A stretch of DNA of 64,000 bases, taken from positions 702,816 through 766,815 of the forward strand of contig CAKOGP040001869.1 in assembly GCA_933822405.4 (NCBI GenBank), in the 5' to 3' direction. The notes under the pieces were generated by a model that saw only the letters and a program-made list of their open reading frames with translations, had not been told where the DNA came from and did no database searches. The translations under genes and the position numbers were made by a program. Shown here piece by piece: positions 40,489 to 50,270 of the stretch (position 1 is the stretch's first letter; each line of letters opens with the position of its first letter). Source of the DNA: Cylindrotheca closterium. Its lineage: Eukaryota; Bacillariophyta; Bacillariophyceae; Bacillariales; Bacillariaceae.

Positions 40489-43275
40489 ATGACTGATATC
40501 AACTCATTTGGATCCAACCACAACCATACCAACAACCCGCCGCATCCCGTTGTATTGTCTCAACAGATTCAATTGCCATTTTCATCCGAAAGCACCAAAC
40601 TTTCGGCAACAATGAATAATGAAACGAATGCCGCTTCGAAGAAAGACAACAACGAAAACGATGATGGAAGTAGCGACGAGAGTGATGAGGAAAGCTTTAC
40701 GGAAAGCCGATGGAATGCCCAAAAGGCTAGCCAATCGCTTCACTTCCTTTCGGAATCCGAGATTAGAACGGCAAAAACAAGAGAACCTTCCCATCTTCTC
40801 GAAAAGAAAATCTATCGTCGTGCCCAACCGTTGCATGTGGACGATACTCGTGACACCACCATGACGACAGCAAACACCAATGATTCAGTGGCCCAGCATT
40901 CTGAAGTGGAAAAGGCTGTCCTCTTGGATTTTCTATCCAAAAACTTTCTATTGGAACATCTTGATGAATCACGGCGATCGGACTTGTTGACATCATTTCA
41001 GCGATCCAAGGCAACAAAACATGAAGTCTTGTACTTCCAAGGCTACCCGGCTGAGTACTGTTATTTGGTCTATTCTGGCGAGGTAGCTCTTGAAGTCAAC
41101 GGAAAGCCCATGCTGCCCAATGGTGATCCAGATGGAGACAAGGACGACGCTGAAAAGGATGATGACGAGGACGATTATCAAGTGCTGGGACAGATGGCTG
41201 CTTTGACCAATCGTCCCCATACTGAAACTGCAAAAGTCACTTCTGGAACATGCACTGTCTTTCTCCTCGACAGAATGACACTTTTACGAGCCATTAGACG
41301 TCGTCCCAAATCGTTATCCCAATCAGAGCGTGTCCGTCTGCTGAAAGCCTCGGTTACGTCAGATCTATTGGAATATTTGAAGGACGATGAAGTCGCCCTA
41401 GACAAACTGGCATCTGCAATGACTATACGGGAATTCTCGAATGGAGAAACAATATACCCTATTACCGATAGTCTAACGATTGTCACAGAGGGGACGATAC
41501 GAGCGTCAATTGAACGCCCAGGGTATGACGATTTCTTCATCGGTCCCAATGAACTTCACAAGAGCTTTGGATGGAGGACATTTGAGGCGCATGCACGAGT
41601 AGAAGGAAAGATGTTAGCTGAGTCTGATGGGAAAATTATTGTTTTGCCGAGAGAAGCACTGCTTCATGCATTTGGTGCTCATGGCGAGGCACCGGTTGTG
41701 TTGGAGCGCCTTGCTGCAAGACGTGCGGCTCGAATCCAACTTAAGCAGATTCCTCTCTTCCACGATTCAGAGCTCAGCAAGATCCAATTGAACGGATTGC
41801 TCGATCTGATGCACCACTACGAGTATGGGAGTAGTATTCATGCTTCGAGTACTTTGGAGAAGGAAGGAGACAAAGAGGGACAAGAAAGTCCAGATCGAAC
41901 TATCATCGCAACCCCTAAAGATACCATGAAACCAGCTCTCTACTTTGTGCGAGATGGCAAAGTGACATTGGAACGAAACAAGGGAAGGGACATTGAAACT
42001 ATCGAAGAAGGCGGATACTTTGGAGAAAAGATGATGCTCCTGGACCAGAATACTGATGGTCGAAAAAAACACCAATTTCGTTCGAGTGCGACAATTGTTG
42101 CCCATGCCAATACGAAGCTAGACGTTCTGTATTTGAAGGACTGTCGGAAGGTTGTGAATACGACTTTGTTGGGACTGGGACAAGCGGTTCCTATCACCGC
42201 TCTGGATGAATCTATTCAATGGAAAGACGTCCAACGGCAGCATGTATTGGGCTGTGGTGGGTTTGGGCAAGTGTGGTTAGCAACAGTATCGACAAAGGTG
42301 TCACCAGCGGAGGACAGTTCCAACAATGACGACTGTACTGTAAGCAAAATGAAAGTAGCAAGGAAAGTCGCACTGAAGGTTCAATCGAAATCGAAGCTCC
42401 TCGAAATGGGTCTAGTCAAATCCATCAACGCCGAGAAGAATATAATGTCATCACTGAACTCTCCATTCGTGATGAAGCTTTTCAGTACCTTTCAAGATGA
42501 ATCAAGACTTTACATGGTAACATCATTGGTGGAAGGCGGGCAATTAGAGGACATTGTGCCGCCGCGGGGACTATCTGAGGAAATTGCTAAGTTCTATGCG
42601 GCGGGTATATTGGAAGGGCTGGCTTATTGCCATCGACACCACATCATCCACAGGGATGTCAAGCCTGGAAATGTCTTGATTGACCGAAATGGCTACCCTG
42701 TTCTGATTGATCTAGGGATGGCGAAATACGTTCCTGACAAGACCTTTACTTGGTGTGGTACACCGTTCCTTGTTTCGCCTGAGGTTATTCGTATGGAAGG
42801 CCACGATAAGGCTACAGATTATTGGTCATGGGCTGTCATGGTTTACAAACTTGTGACTGGAAAGTATCCGTTCCGTGCTTACAATGAAGAGGCATTGTAC
42901 AGAAAGATCTGTAGAGGATCCTTTGCGGTTGTTGGATCGTACGAATTTCGGTCGCTGATGGTTGCTATTCTTTATCCAAATCCAAGGAAACGATTGGGAT
43001 CTTCACCACAAGGTTGGAAAGACATCTTTGCTCATTCATGGTTTCGTCAAGATGAGATATTCAGTTTGGCGAGAGTGCAATCTCAAGAGCTACCCGCGCC
43101 ATGGCTCCCAGAATCGAAGAAACAGGGGAGTGATGAGAGCAATTCCAATGAACCCTACTTCCTGCCACCTGGAGGGATGTTTGTTGATCATGATGATTTG
43201 ATGAAGGAACAAGCGTACTTGACAGAGGAACAACAGGCATCGTTTCAGTCTTTCGGACCTTATATTTCAGACTAA
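40489..43275 (+). CDS. Cyclic-nucleotide-regulated protein kinase (PKG-like)
   Basis: 928 aa, single exon. After a disordered acidic N-terminus, three cyclic-nucleotide-binding-type modules can be read: about 146-262 (with GQMAALTNRPHTET as its phosphate cassette), 295-400 (no recognisable cassette, so degenerate) and 417-560 (cassette YFGEKMMLLDQ with RSSAT downstream). A Ser/Thr kinase domain spans about 583-848: glycine loop GCGGFGQVW, VALKVQSKSK, HRDVKPGNVLID, and the AGC-type GTPFLVSPEV activation segment. The Mg-binding tripeptide is DLG (IDLGMAKYV) instead of DFG. The AGC tail after the kinase ends near residue 928. This is the PKG arrangement; cGMP versus cAMP preference cannot be read with certainty. 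Cytosolic or membrane-associated. Confidence 0.9.
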   Translation: MTDINSFGSNHNHTNNPPHPVVLSQQIQLPFSSESTKLSATMNNETNAASKKDNNENDDGSSDESDEESFTESRWNAQKASQSLHFLSESEIRTAKTREPSHLLEKKIYRRAQPLHVDDTRDTTMTTANTNDSVAQHSEVEKAVLLDFLSKNFLLEHLDESRRSDLLTSFQRSKATKHEVLYFQGYPAEYCYLVYSGEVALEVNGKPMLPNGDPDGDKDDAEKDDDEDDYQVLGQMAALTNRPHTETAKVTSGTCTVFLLDRMTLLRAIRRRPKSLSQSERVRLLKASVTSDLLEYLKDDEVALDKLASAMTIREFSNGETIYPITDSLTIVTEGTIRASIERPGYDDFFIGPNELHKSFGWRTFEAHARVEGKMLAESDGKIIVLPREALLHAFGAHGEAPVVLERLAARRAARIQLKQIPLFHDSELSKIQLNGLLDLMHHYEYGSSIHASSTLEKEGDKEGQESPDRTIIATPKDTMKPALYFVRDGKVTLERNKGRDIETIEEGGYFGEKMMLLDQNTDGRKKHQFRSSATIVAHANTKLDVLYLKDCRKVVNTTLLGLGQAVPITALDESIQWKDVQRQHVLGCGGFGQVWLATVSTKVSPAEDSSNNDDCTVSKMKVARKVALKVQSKSKLLEMGLVKSINAEKNIMSSLNSPFVMKLFSTFQDESRLYMVTSLVEGGQLEDIVPPRGLSEEIAKFYAAGILEGLAYCHRHHIIHRDVKPGNVLIDRNGYPVLIDLGMAKYVPDKTFTWCGTPFLVSPEVIRMEGHDKATDYWSWAVMVYKLVTGKYPFRAYNEEALYRKICRGSFAVVGSYEFRSLMVAILYPNPRKRLGSSPQGWKDIFAHSWFRQDEIFSLARVQSQELPAPWLPESKKQGSDESNSNEPYFLPPGGMFVDHDDLMKEQAYLTEEQQASFQSFGPYISD

Positions 43276-45170
43276 AGCTTTTGTGAGCAGGTGTGAAACC
43301 GCACAGGTGGCAGAACGCAAAACCGCAAGCCGCTACGTTGTTTGCAGTAGTAGTGACGCGTAAAAGACCTTCCAGTAGTGGAAAAAAGATCGAAAGTTTT
43401 GAGGTTTCGTTAAGTCGAAAATACGATATAACAAATAATATGGTTGCGTTTTCCACACGTAGCACGGACGGAGCGAAGCGCACGCATGCAGTCCCTGGTG
43501 ATTGGTACCACATACTTATTTGATGCTTTTGCAGTACAGTAGACTTCGTTCGCACAATTTGATGACTCTGGAGTGACCAAATCATGTTATCACCATGCTG
43601 GCATCATGCTTTGTCATTCTTTCTAGCAGAGATCTTGAACACTTACAAAGCCCTATTTACCGCTGACCTTTCTTAGCTGGATGGAATTGAAAGCAACAAC
43701 GTGTCAATTCAATCCAGGTATCCAAACCAAAAAACGGGATCAAGTCGTGATCATGCGGGAGCAGTGATGATCAGTGGCGACTGTATGACGCAGTGAAATG
43801 GCAGTGCTATACATGTAAGGATGAACCAAGCTCGTTATTGGTATACTGTTACACCTCATGGAGTGAAACTCAACAGTGGTTTGAATCTGATCTAGAAGAA
43901 AAACGCTCACGGTTGATTGGTAGCTAAGCTACCTTTTGATTATTATTCAGTGCCACCTTTCTACAGGTATGTGCGGCAATTCGAGACGAAATCGCCCTTC
44001 ATAAAGTTCAGGACGACAGATAGGGGGATTCCTTCCTTCCATAGCAGTATCATACTTTAACGGAGAAAGGATGACTATGTCTGCGTTCAGGTATAGATGT
44101 GATCATTTCCACGATCCAGCCTATTGGGAAATCTTCCAAGCAAGGCGAGGTACAATATTATGTGCTGTGCTGGGTCGTTCCACAATCTACCGTGGTAACG
44201 AAGAACCGACTACTTCGCAGCACATGATGATCAGGACGCAGCACATGATGATCATGACCTGATCACATGTCATGTGAGCGAGGAACGAGTATGGAGAGCA
44301 TGATGAAGTGCTCATTGCATTTGCACATGCATCTATGGTAGGAGTGAGTCGTCATCAGACAAATGCCGAATACAATCGGCAAGCACAGATTATTGATGAT
44401 AACCCTATTTTCATGTAGTGATGATGCGTGCCCACAGGGACCTGCAGAGATCCTTGAAATTTACCTTCCTAAATTCAAGTGAAATTGTGCACGTGTGCTG
44501 CTGTATCATTTTTCTTCGATGAATGGTTCAGTCCTGATTTTGTCTGTGCCGGTACTGGTACGGCAAATGAATCAAGTGCAAATCGATTGGATTGTCTTTA
44601 TTGCTGCACTGTTTCAACTCTTTTTCGTAGTTCGATTTGCCAGTTGAAGCAATCTACAAAAATCTGGGACCAGAAAGCACATCAAGAGTTTGGCGTATAC
44701 ATTCTGAAAGTGGAAAGCAGTATTCCGGTTGCTGGGGTTGAAGAAAATTTGTCTGCACAAGACTGGTTTGGTGTGTTTGCAAGAAACTACGACTTGATAT
44801 GTTTGCAAGAAACTTCTACTACAGTATGATTGAGAACTGAAACGGACAGAGATCATTGGGCAGAAGCTGGATATATCTGAGAAATATACACAGTTATTAA
44901 TACATGCAGCGCATTGCATTGGACGGATGAGCATACGATACGGTACCTGGTGCAGTAGCTGTGCTCGGATGTTTTCAGTTGAAGTTTCAAACGGAAAAGG
45001 GCACGTGTTAGCGTTTGAATCGATTGATTCGTACGATTGCCGCTGTACGTACTTGATACTGGTCTGTGCTTCCGGCATTCGACGCGCATTTTCGTTGCCG
45101 CTTGTTGAAGAGATTTTGAAGCAAGGTTGAAGTGAGATTGTTACTGATCATCTGACCATCATAGGCAATC
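43276..45170. other. 1.9-kb intergenic region
   Basis: No supported gene; the 44479-44829 + frame starts with GTG and has no domain. Near 44215-44275 a tandem phrase GCAGCACATGATGATCAGGAC repeats twice. GGTAC phrases lie at 44550 and 44940. A good acceptor (ATCATAG at about 45158-45164) just before the next gene's ATG may mark a 5' UTR intron. Confidence 0.5.
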
Positions 45171-46175
45171 ATGTCAGCACAGGATCCCAAGAAAATGAAA
45201 GAGCAGACCGAAGTGGACCTGATACGTCAGGCTGCTACAGATTCCCTTACAGCTTCCTCGAATGAACGAAAACACAAACGACAACGACGCCGCAAGCCTT
45301 TCGATGAGGCGATCAGTCACAATGCCCAAAGGGTTTTTGACGTTCGAAGCGCTGATATCATTTTTGGTAGAGGAAAAGGATACCAAGATCATCCTGGGAA
45401 CAAGCGGATGCGTGCAATTATCCGTCAATACAAAGAGGAATACAATGCGATACATCGATCGAGGAAACGGGACCTTGTCGAAGCAGTTTACTCCGAGATC
45501 ACGCAGGGTGGGGCACGGTTTTTGCACAAGTCGACAGAAGAAGATGTGTTTGTTGTGGTGGACATTCCGATTGCTCTGCAGAAGGTGCGGAATACGCTTC
45601 GTTGTAAGAAGAGTGGAATGGTCCCGACTGATGATGATGAAGGTATGACATCACCGGCGGCTGTGGCACAGAATCCAGAAGGCAGCCTTACAGTTCCAAA
45701 GGGCGATGATCGCAAAGTTGGTGCTGTAGCTAGTGCGATTGGTGTACAGGGATTGCTACCACTAGATCTGGCTGGCCTCGGTGGTAATCCTCTGGCCTCT
45801 CAAGTTGGCCTGATGTCACCATCTGCTCTCCTGCAAAGTCAACAATTTGAACAGGCAATGCTACCATCGAGACATCCAGTAACTACTCAATTGCCTCCTA
45901 GTGGTTTATTGCCGAATAATTTGTTGAGTCAAACTCAATTTGCAGGGTTAGGGACGGGGATAGGAGGGATGCAATTGCCTATGACGCAACAACAGCCAGC
46001 TCTTCAAGCCAACATGGCAGCACTTGCTGGAAGATCTCTGGGACAGGGGTTTCCATTGATGGGTGCCATGGCTTCTTTACCAGGTGCAGACTCTATGCTT
46101 GGGTCAACGAATAATGCTTGGTCTACAGAATCGCAAAACTCTCCAACCGAGCCACAAGGTGACACGAAGAGCTGA
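45171..46175 (+). CDS. DUF6824-like protein 2 (diatom-expanded family)
   Basis: 334 aa, single exon. The domain (about 55-150) repeats the plan of the 28490-29521 protein almost residue for residue: ADIIFGRGKGYQDHPGN, MRAIIRQYKEEYNAI, RKRDLVEAVYSEI, GARFLHKS, then ALQKVRNTLRCKK. A basic N-terminus (KHKRQRRRKPF) looks like a nuclear localisation signal, stronger than in protein 1. The C-terminal 180 residues are Gln/Leu/Gly/Met-rich (TQLPPSGLLPNN, TQQQPALQ), like an activation or prion-like region. Two paralogues in one 64-kb window, on opposite strands 16 kb apart, agree with a large family. Nuclear, possibly DNA-binding by inference. Confidence 0.8.
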   Translation: MSAQDPKKMKEQTEVDLIRQAATDSLTASSNERKHKRQRRRKPFDEAISHNAQRVFDVRSADIIFGRGKGYQDHPGNKRMRAIIRQYKEEYNAIHRSRKRDLVEAVYSEITQGGARFLHKSTEEDVFVVVDIPIALQKVRNTLRCKKSGMVPTDDDEGMTSPAAVAQNPEGSLTVPKGDDRKVGAVASAIGVQGLLPLDLAGLGGNPLASQVGLMSPSALLQSQQFEQAMLPSRHPVTTQLPPSGLLPNNLLSQTQFAGLGTGIGGMQLPMTQQQPALQANMAALAGRSLGQGFPLMGAMASLPGADSMLGSTNNAWSTESQNSPTEPQGDTKS

Positions 46176-46915
46176 CCTGGTAGTATACTTTCATGCTACA
46201 ACATTTTGTCTGCAACAGAGCAAACTGAATTATTCATTCTGTAACAATTGTTGGAGCACAATTTCTTTCGTGCACTACAAACCTATGTGAAAGCGCGAAG
46301 AGGACATTGATCTGTGCTCCAACCACAAAAGAAATTTGAGATGTGGTTTAAAACTGTCTATTTGGGTTAGAATTTTTGTGTTCGATCACGCTACAGAGGT
46401 TTCGTGAAATGAGGAACTGGGAAAAGGATATATAATAAAATGTGACAAGGGTATGTTAGATATTTTGTGTACTATAAGCGGCAGTAATACCCAAAGCTGA
46501 CTAGTCCAGGTACCGGTGTTGGTACCTGTATTAAATGAGTGAAGCTTGGTCTACAAACTGTACCCTGTACCTACTGTACCAGGTACCTAGAGTGAAGGCG
46601 TGGTTGCCTGGTAGTTGCGCCTTTGTAACTCGTCAAAACTCCGCGAGCAAAGGCAAGCCGACCAGTCTTGTCCAACGTAGACCGCAGGAACACTGTTCGA
46701 TCACTTTGACTACATTGTGTTACAGACGGACAAAGGCGGCCTTCGACCGTCAAAAGTGTTGTCGATGCGCTGATGCAATGATGCCCAGTTTATCGACTGA
46801 GATTGAATTCACCCACTTGTGTCGTGGTAATACGTGTAAAGACAGTATTGTCATCAAAATTCACATCTCTTCTGTTTTGCATTTCAGCTACAGTACAAGA
46901 GACAAGAGACAAGAG
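46176..46915. other. Upstream region of the mitochondrial carrier
   Basis: An in-frame extension from ATG 46535 is open but lacks carrier features and is Cys/basic-rich, so it is treated as 5' leader. GGTACC palindromes cluster at 46510-46590 (CAGGTACCGG, TTGGTACCTG, CAGGTACCTA). Confidence 0.55.
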
Positions 46916-47743
46916 ATGGAGTGGCTGGCACAGTCTGCATTGGCGGAAGCAGCAGGAGGGGCAACAGCTGGAGTTATTGCAGATAGTACGCTATATGGAA
47001 TTGACTCCTGGAAAGTCAGAGTGCAACAATCCAAATCAACCGGTGGTTCCATCCGAGATCTCCGCATCTTGTTTCGAGGCCTAGGACCGACAGTGTTGCT
47101 TGGTAGTGTCCCAGTATTTGGCGGCTTTTTCCTGATTTATGCTCCCACCAAAACTCTTTTACAACACCATCAGAGACCAGAATTGATTCCTTTGGCATCT
47201 GCCGCTTGTGCGATTCCCTCTACGATAATCGGCGTGCCTGCGGACATTCTGAAGAAACGGATGGTGCTTGGAATGGACAAGACTTTTCTAGGTGCAGTGG
47301 TCAACGCGACAAAAGAGCACGGGGCATTGGGTCTCTTTGTCGGATGGAATGTCAATCTAGCTCGAGATATCCCCTTTGCTGGCTTGAAAATTGGGTTGTT
47401 TGAATTATTTGTGCATCGGTACATGATCTGGAATGGACTCGATCCTAGGGATCACATATCACCGACTGGAGCAGCCATTTGTGGGATCCTGTCAGGAGTA
47501 TGTTGCGCATTTTTGACTTCACCTTTGGATGTATGCAATACGTACATCAAAGCTGGACGGGCTGGGGGCTCTACTTCCATACCAGCCGTATCATCTCACA
47601 TTGTCAAGACTGAGGGCATCACTGCACTATTTCGTGGTGTTGCCCTTCGGTCCTTTGTACTCGGTGTTGGAAGTTCTATATTTTGGCCAATTCAGAGGAG
47701 GGTTGCACACAGCCTGGAGCCCAGCGGCCGCTTTGTGTATTGA
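46916..47743 (+). CDS. Mitochondrial carrier family protein (S-adenosylmethionine-carrier-like)
   Basis: 275 aa from ATG 46916, the usual carrier length. Three repeats, each of two membrane helices. The first signature is degenerate: after SALAEAAGGATAGVIADS it reads YGIDSWKVR where PxDxxKxR is expected. The second is PADILKKRM and the third PLDVCNTYI. Helices 2 and 4 carry the Gly-rich GGFFLIYAP and FVGWNVNLARDIPFAGLKIGLFE pattern. The set resembles the S-adenosylmethionine carrier branch (inner mitochondrial or plastid membrane), though substrate assignment from sequence is soft. Missing the first Pro is unusual because it forms the kink at the matrix gate. Upstream ATG 46535 would add 127 residues with no support. 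Confidence 0.85.
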   Translation: MEWLAQSALAEAAGGATAGVIADSTLYGIDSWKVRVQQSKSTGGSIRDLRILFRGLGPTVLLGSVPVFGGFFLIYAPTKTLLQHHQRPELIPLASAACAIPSTIIGVPADILKKRMVLGMDKTFLGAVVNATKEHGALGLFVGWNVNLARDIPFAGLKIGLFELFVHRYMIWNGLDPRDHISPTGAAICGILSGVCCAFLTSPLDVCNTYIKAGRAGGSTSIPAVSSHIVKTEGITALFRGVALRSFVLGVGSSIFWPIQRRVAHSLEPSGRFVY

Positions 47744-48220
47744 AGCAGACAATCATGCCAACCTGCCTTTGATTTCCATCCCGGAGTGCCAAAGGACACA
47801 GTCTAGTTTCATGCAGGATCAATAGATGTTTGATCGAATCGAATATATGGGCAAGACACGGCGCTGCGCTGTGGGGAGAGAGATGACTCACATCGGATGT
47901 GCATACCAGGAAAATGTTGCTGAACAACACGTTTCCAATTTTTGCATCAGCAAGAGAAAGAAGTGATTTGTGCAGTACCACTTCATCAGTATCACTTATG
48001 CTATGTCCCTAGAACCTCTAGAGTATCAGCGCGAGGATGATTCGTGCAGGATACCAGCAGCCAGCAGTCCCTCGATCGCTTTCCATTTTGTTCACATCAG
48101 ACACCAAGGAAAGCATGAAGGATTTGTGATTTCTAAAGTTCAAAGTATTATATTATCATACATAGGACTACAGTAATCCTATTTTTTAACAATAATATCA
48201 CATTACAATTACTGTATTTA
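47744..48220. other. Convergent intergenic region
   Basis: 3' flanks of the carrier and the Nudix gene; no supported gene. Confidence 0.6.
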
Positions 48221-49399
48221 TTAGCTTCTAGGTTTACTTGTATACGTGGGATATGGCGATCGGCCGGGCCACTGCACCCCACCGGTTTGCATTTCCGCAT
48301 TGGGACTCAATCGTTCCACGTTTCCAACAGGCTTGGACGATGATCCATCCAAATCAAAGCTCTCTTTCAGGACGTGACGAATCAACGGATGATCTTGTGT
48401 CTCCAAAAATTCGTCAATGGGCATCCAGATGGCGGCCGATACTTCCACGGGACAGGCTTCAATTTCCAAGGATTTGGGTCGAAGGAGACAGACATAGTAC
48501 AGATCTGATTTTCCAAACTTGAGTCCATGTCGATGCCAAAAAGTCAGTATACTCTCAAACTCGCAAGGTACCCCCGTCTCTTCGAAAACTTCTCGACAAG
48601 CCGCCTCCTCAAAGGTTTCCCCCGAGTCCAAAAGACCCCCTGGTAGCTTCCATTGTTTGGTGGGCGTCCGATTCGACAGAGGTCCGGACCATTCTTTGAT
48701 GAGCAAGATTTCATTTTGATGGTTCAGCACAAAACCCGCACATCCCACCTGATGTGTAGCAAAGGGAGGAATCTTATCTTCCGTTCCCTCCCGAAGCCAC
48801 TTTTTCATGACAATGGTTTGCAAGGTCGAGTTGGTATGATGGAGATCAAAGCCAAAGTTGCTGTACTCAGTAGTCGTCGCTAGAGGTTGTATCAGGCGTG
48901 CTCGACTGGTGGGTATCGAGACCCAGGCACTGGTGTAGTCGTTGGACCGCCAATAGTCAATGGAACGATCAATTTGATCCAACAATACTTCGTCGTCGTT
49001 ATTGTCCGATGATTCGGAGATGGAAACTTCGGCCGCATTATAAGGCCCGATTTCAAATTCAAGAGGGCATCCATCGGCGGATGTTGGTACTGTGGAAAAC
49101 GCTCCTACAAGGCTTGTCCTCCTGCATCCCGTGTTGGCGATGGAATGAAAGAATGGCCTACTGCTGAATGGTGTTGTTCTTGCTGTCGTTGTTGTGGAAT
49201 GACGAACAACCCTGCGGAGGGCTGCTGCTGCTTGAGCGGAGAACGCTCTGGACACGAACGATGCTTGACTTCCAGTATTTTTAATATTACCTCCAACATT
49301 ATTAGTAGGAAGATACCCAAAGCCAGTACAGCGGCCACAACGTGATAATAAAGTTGAAAAGAGCGCCAAAGTAGTCATCCCAGCACTTGATCGCTTCAT
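48221..49399 (-). CDS. Nudix hydrolase, NUDT6/AtNUDT2-8-like, putative plastid or mitochondrial
   Basis: 392 aa, single exon. The N-terminal 110 residues are Ser/Thr/Ala-rich: a hydrophobic start (MTTLALFSTLLSRCGR) then CTGFGYLP, which fits a signal plus plastid-type motif less well than the others in the window. At about 140-205, IDRSIDYWRSNDYTSAWVSI, FGFDLHHT and MKKWLREG are the pre-Nudix domain known from NUDT6 and plant NUDT2/6/7/8. The Nudix box is GGLLDSGETFEEAACREVFEETGV split as GLLDSGETFEEA and CREVFEETGV; it matches GX5EX7REUXEEXGU exactly, so the enzyme should be active on nucleoside-diphosphate derivatives (family substrates include ADP-ribose, NADH and CoA). Confidence 0.88.
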   Translation of the reverse strand: MKRSSAGMTTLALFSTLLSRCGRCTGFGYLPTNNVGGNIKNTGSQASFVSRAFSAQAAAALRRVVRHSTTTTARTTPFSSRPFFHSIANTGCRRTSLVGAFSTVPTSADGCPLEFEIGPYNAAEVSISESSDNNDDEVLLDQIDRSIDYWRSNDYTSAWVSIPTSRARLIQPLATTTEYSNFGFDLHHTNSTLQTIVMKKWLREGTEDKIPPFATHQVGCAGFVLNHQNEILLIKEWSGPLSNRTPTKQWKLPGGLLDSGETFEEAACREVFEETGVPCEFESILTFWHRHGLKFGKSDLYYVCLLRPKSLEIEACPVEVSAAIWMPIDEFLETQDHPLIRHVLKESFDLDGSSSKPVGNVERLSPNAEMQTGGVQWPGRSPYPTYTSKPRS

Positions 49400-50270
49400 T
49401 ATGGGGGTGGTGAACTCTTTCGAAGAAGAATCGTCGAAAAAGATGCACTTTTTGAAATCTTCCGGTAGTTTCGGACCGAATGAACGAATGTGTCCATGAT
49501 TTTAAGAAACATGGAGGATGGAGAATCTGAGTGACCAATCTTTTATTCACATTGAATAGATAAATGTAAACCGCTTTCCAATACGTTATATTGACTTCCA
49601 ATTTTGTAACATGGAATTCAAGCTCCACTTGTTCGTTTGTCTGTTTGTGTGTGCGTGTGGTATCCTTGGTGAATACATATGTGTCTGTTGTCAGTTTGTG
49701 ATTTGTTCTGCACTTTCTCGTATGTCACTCAATCCCACTATATATGCGTACGGTACGAAATGTTCACAGAGGCATTCCTACCATAAGGTGTCACGGATGA
49801 CTGAACAATTTTAGAAATTGCGAAAGACGTGGTGCATTTGGCAAATTTTGATTCGTCCAAAAGGGTCGCAAAAGGAGTCTTCCATGACCACTCGGCTTCT
49901 GAAAAACCTTCTTCGTGCAAACATTGACGGAGTCGATGATGGGGTCGCTTCTGCTCGGGACCTCTGACCGCTTCTGCAGCTTCTCCTTTTTTGGTTTGGC
50001 GGCTTTCTCACGACAGTGACAAGAGCAAGTCGTTTGAGTCTCACGTAAACGAAAAGACATTCCAACAACAGGTCACGCAATACAAAACAAAACAAGCACT
50101 TACTGTGGTCCATCATTCGGCTAGTTCTCGCTTTGACAAAAACTTTCCCAAGAGATTCGTTCGTTCAAGAGATTCGTTTAGTTCAGTAAGCATTACTAGC
50201 ATAGTACATTCAAGACAACAACAACAACAACAACAACAACAAGATCAACAACAACAGCAACAATCATATT
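49400..50270. promoter_or_regulatory. Shared upstream region; (CAA)n tract in 5' leader
   Basis: 871 bp between divergent starts. A (CAA)n tract of about 48 bp (50217-50264) lies just before the ankyrin-like ATG in its presumed 5' UTR. Confidence 0.55.

Noticed and set aside
44479..44829. 116-codon + frame between the kinase and the DUF6824-like gene
   Set aside because: Starts with GTG; composition resembles non-coding DNA.
46535..46915. 127-residue N-terminal extension of the mitochondrial carrier
   Set aside because: Cys/basic-rich, includes GGTACC repeats and no carrier motif; the family starts at the MEWLAQSAL helix.
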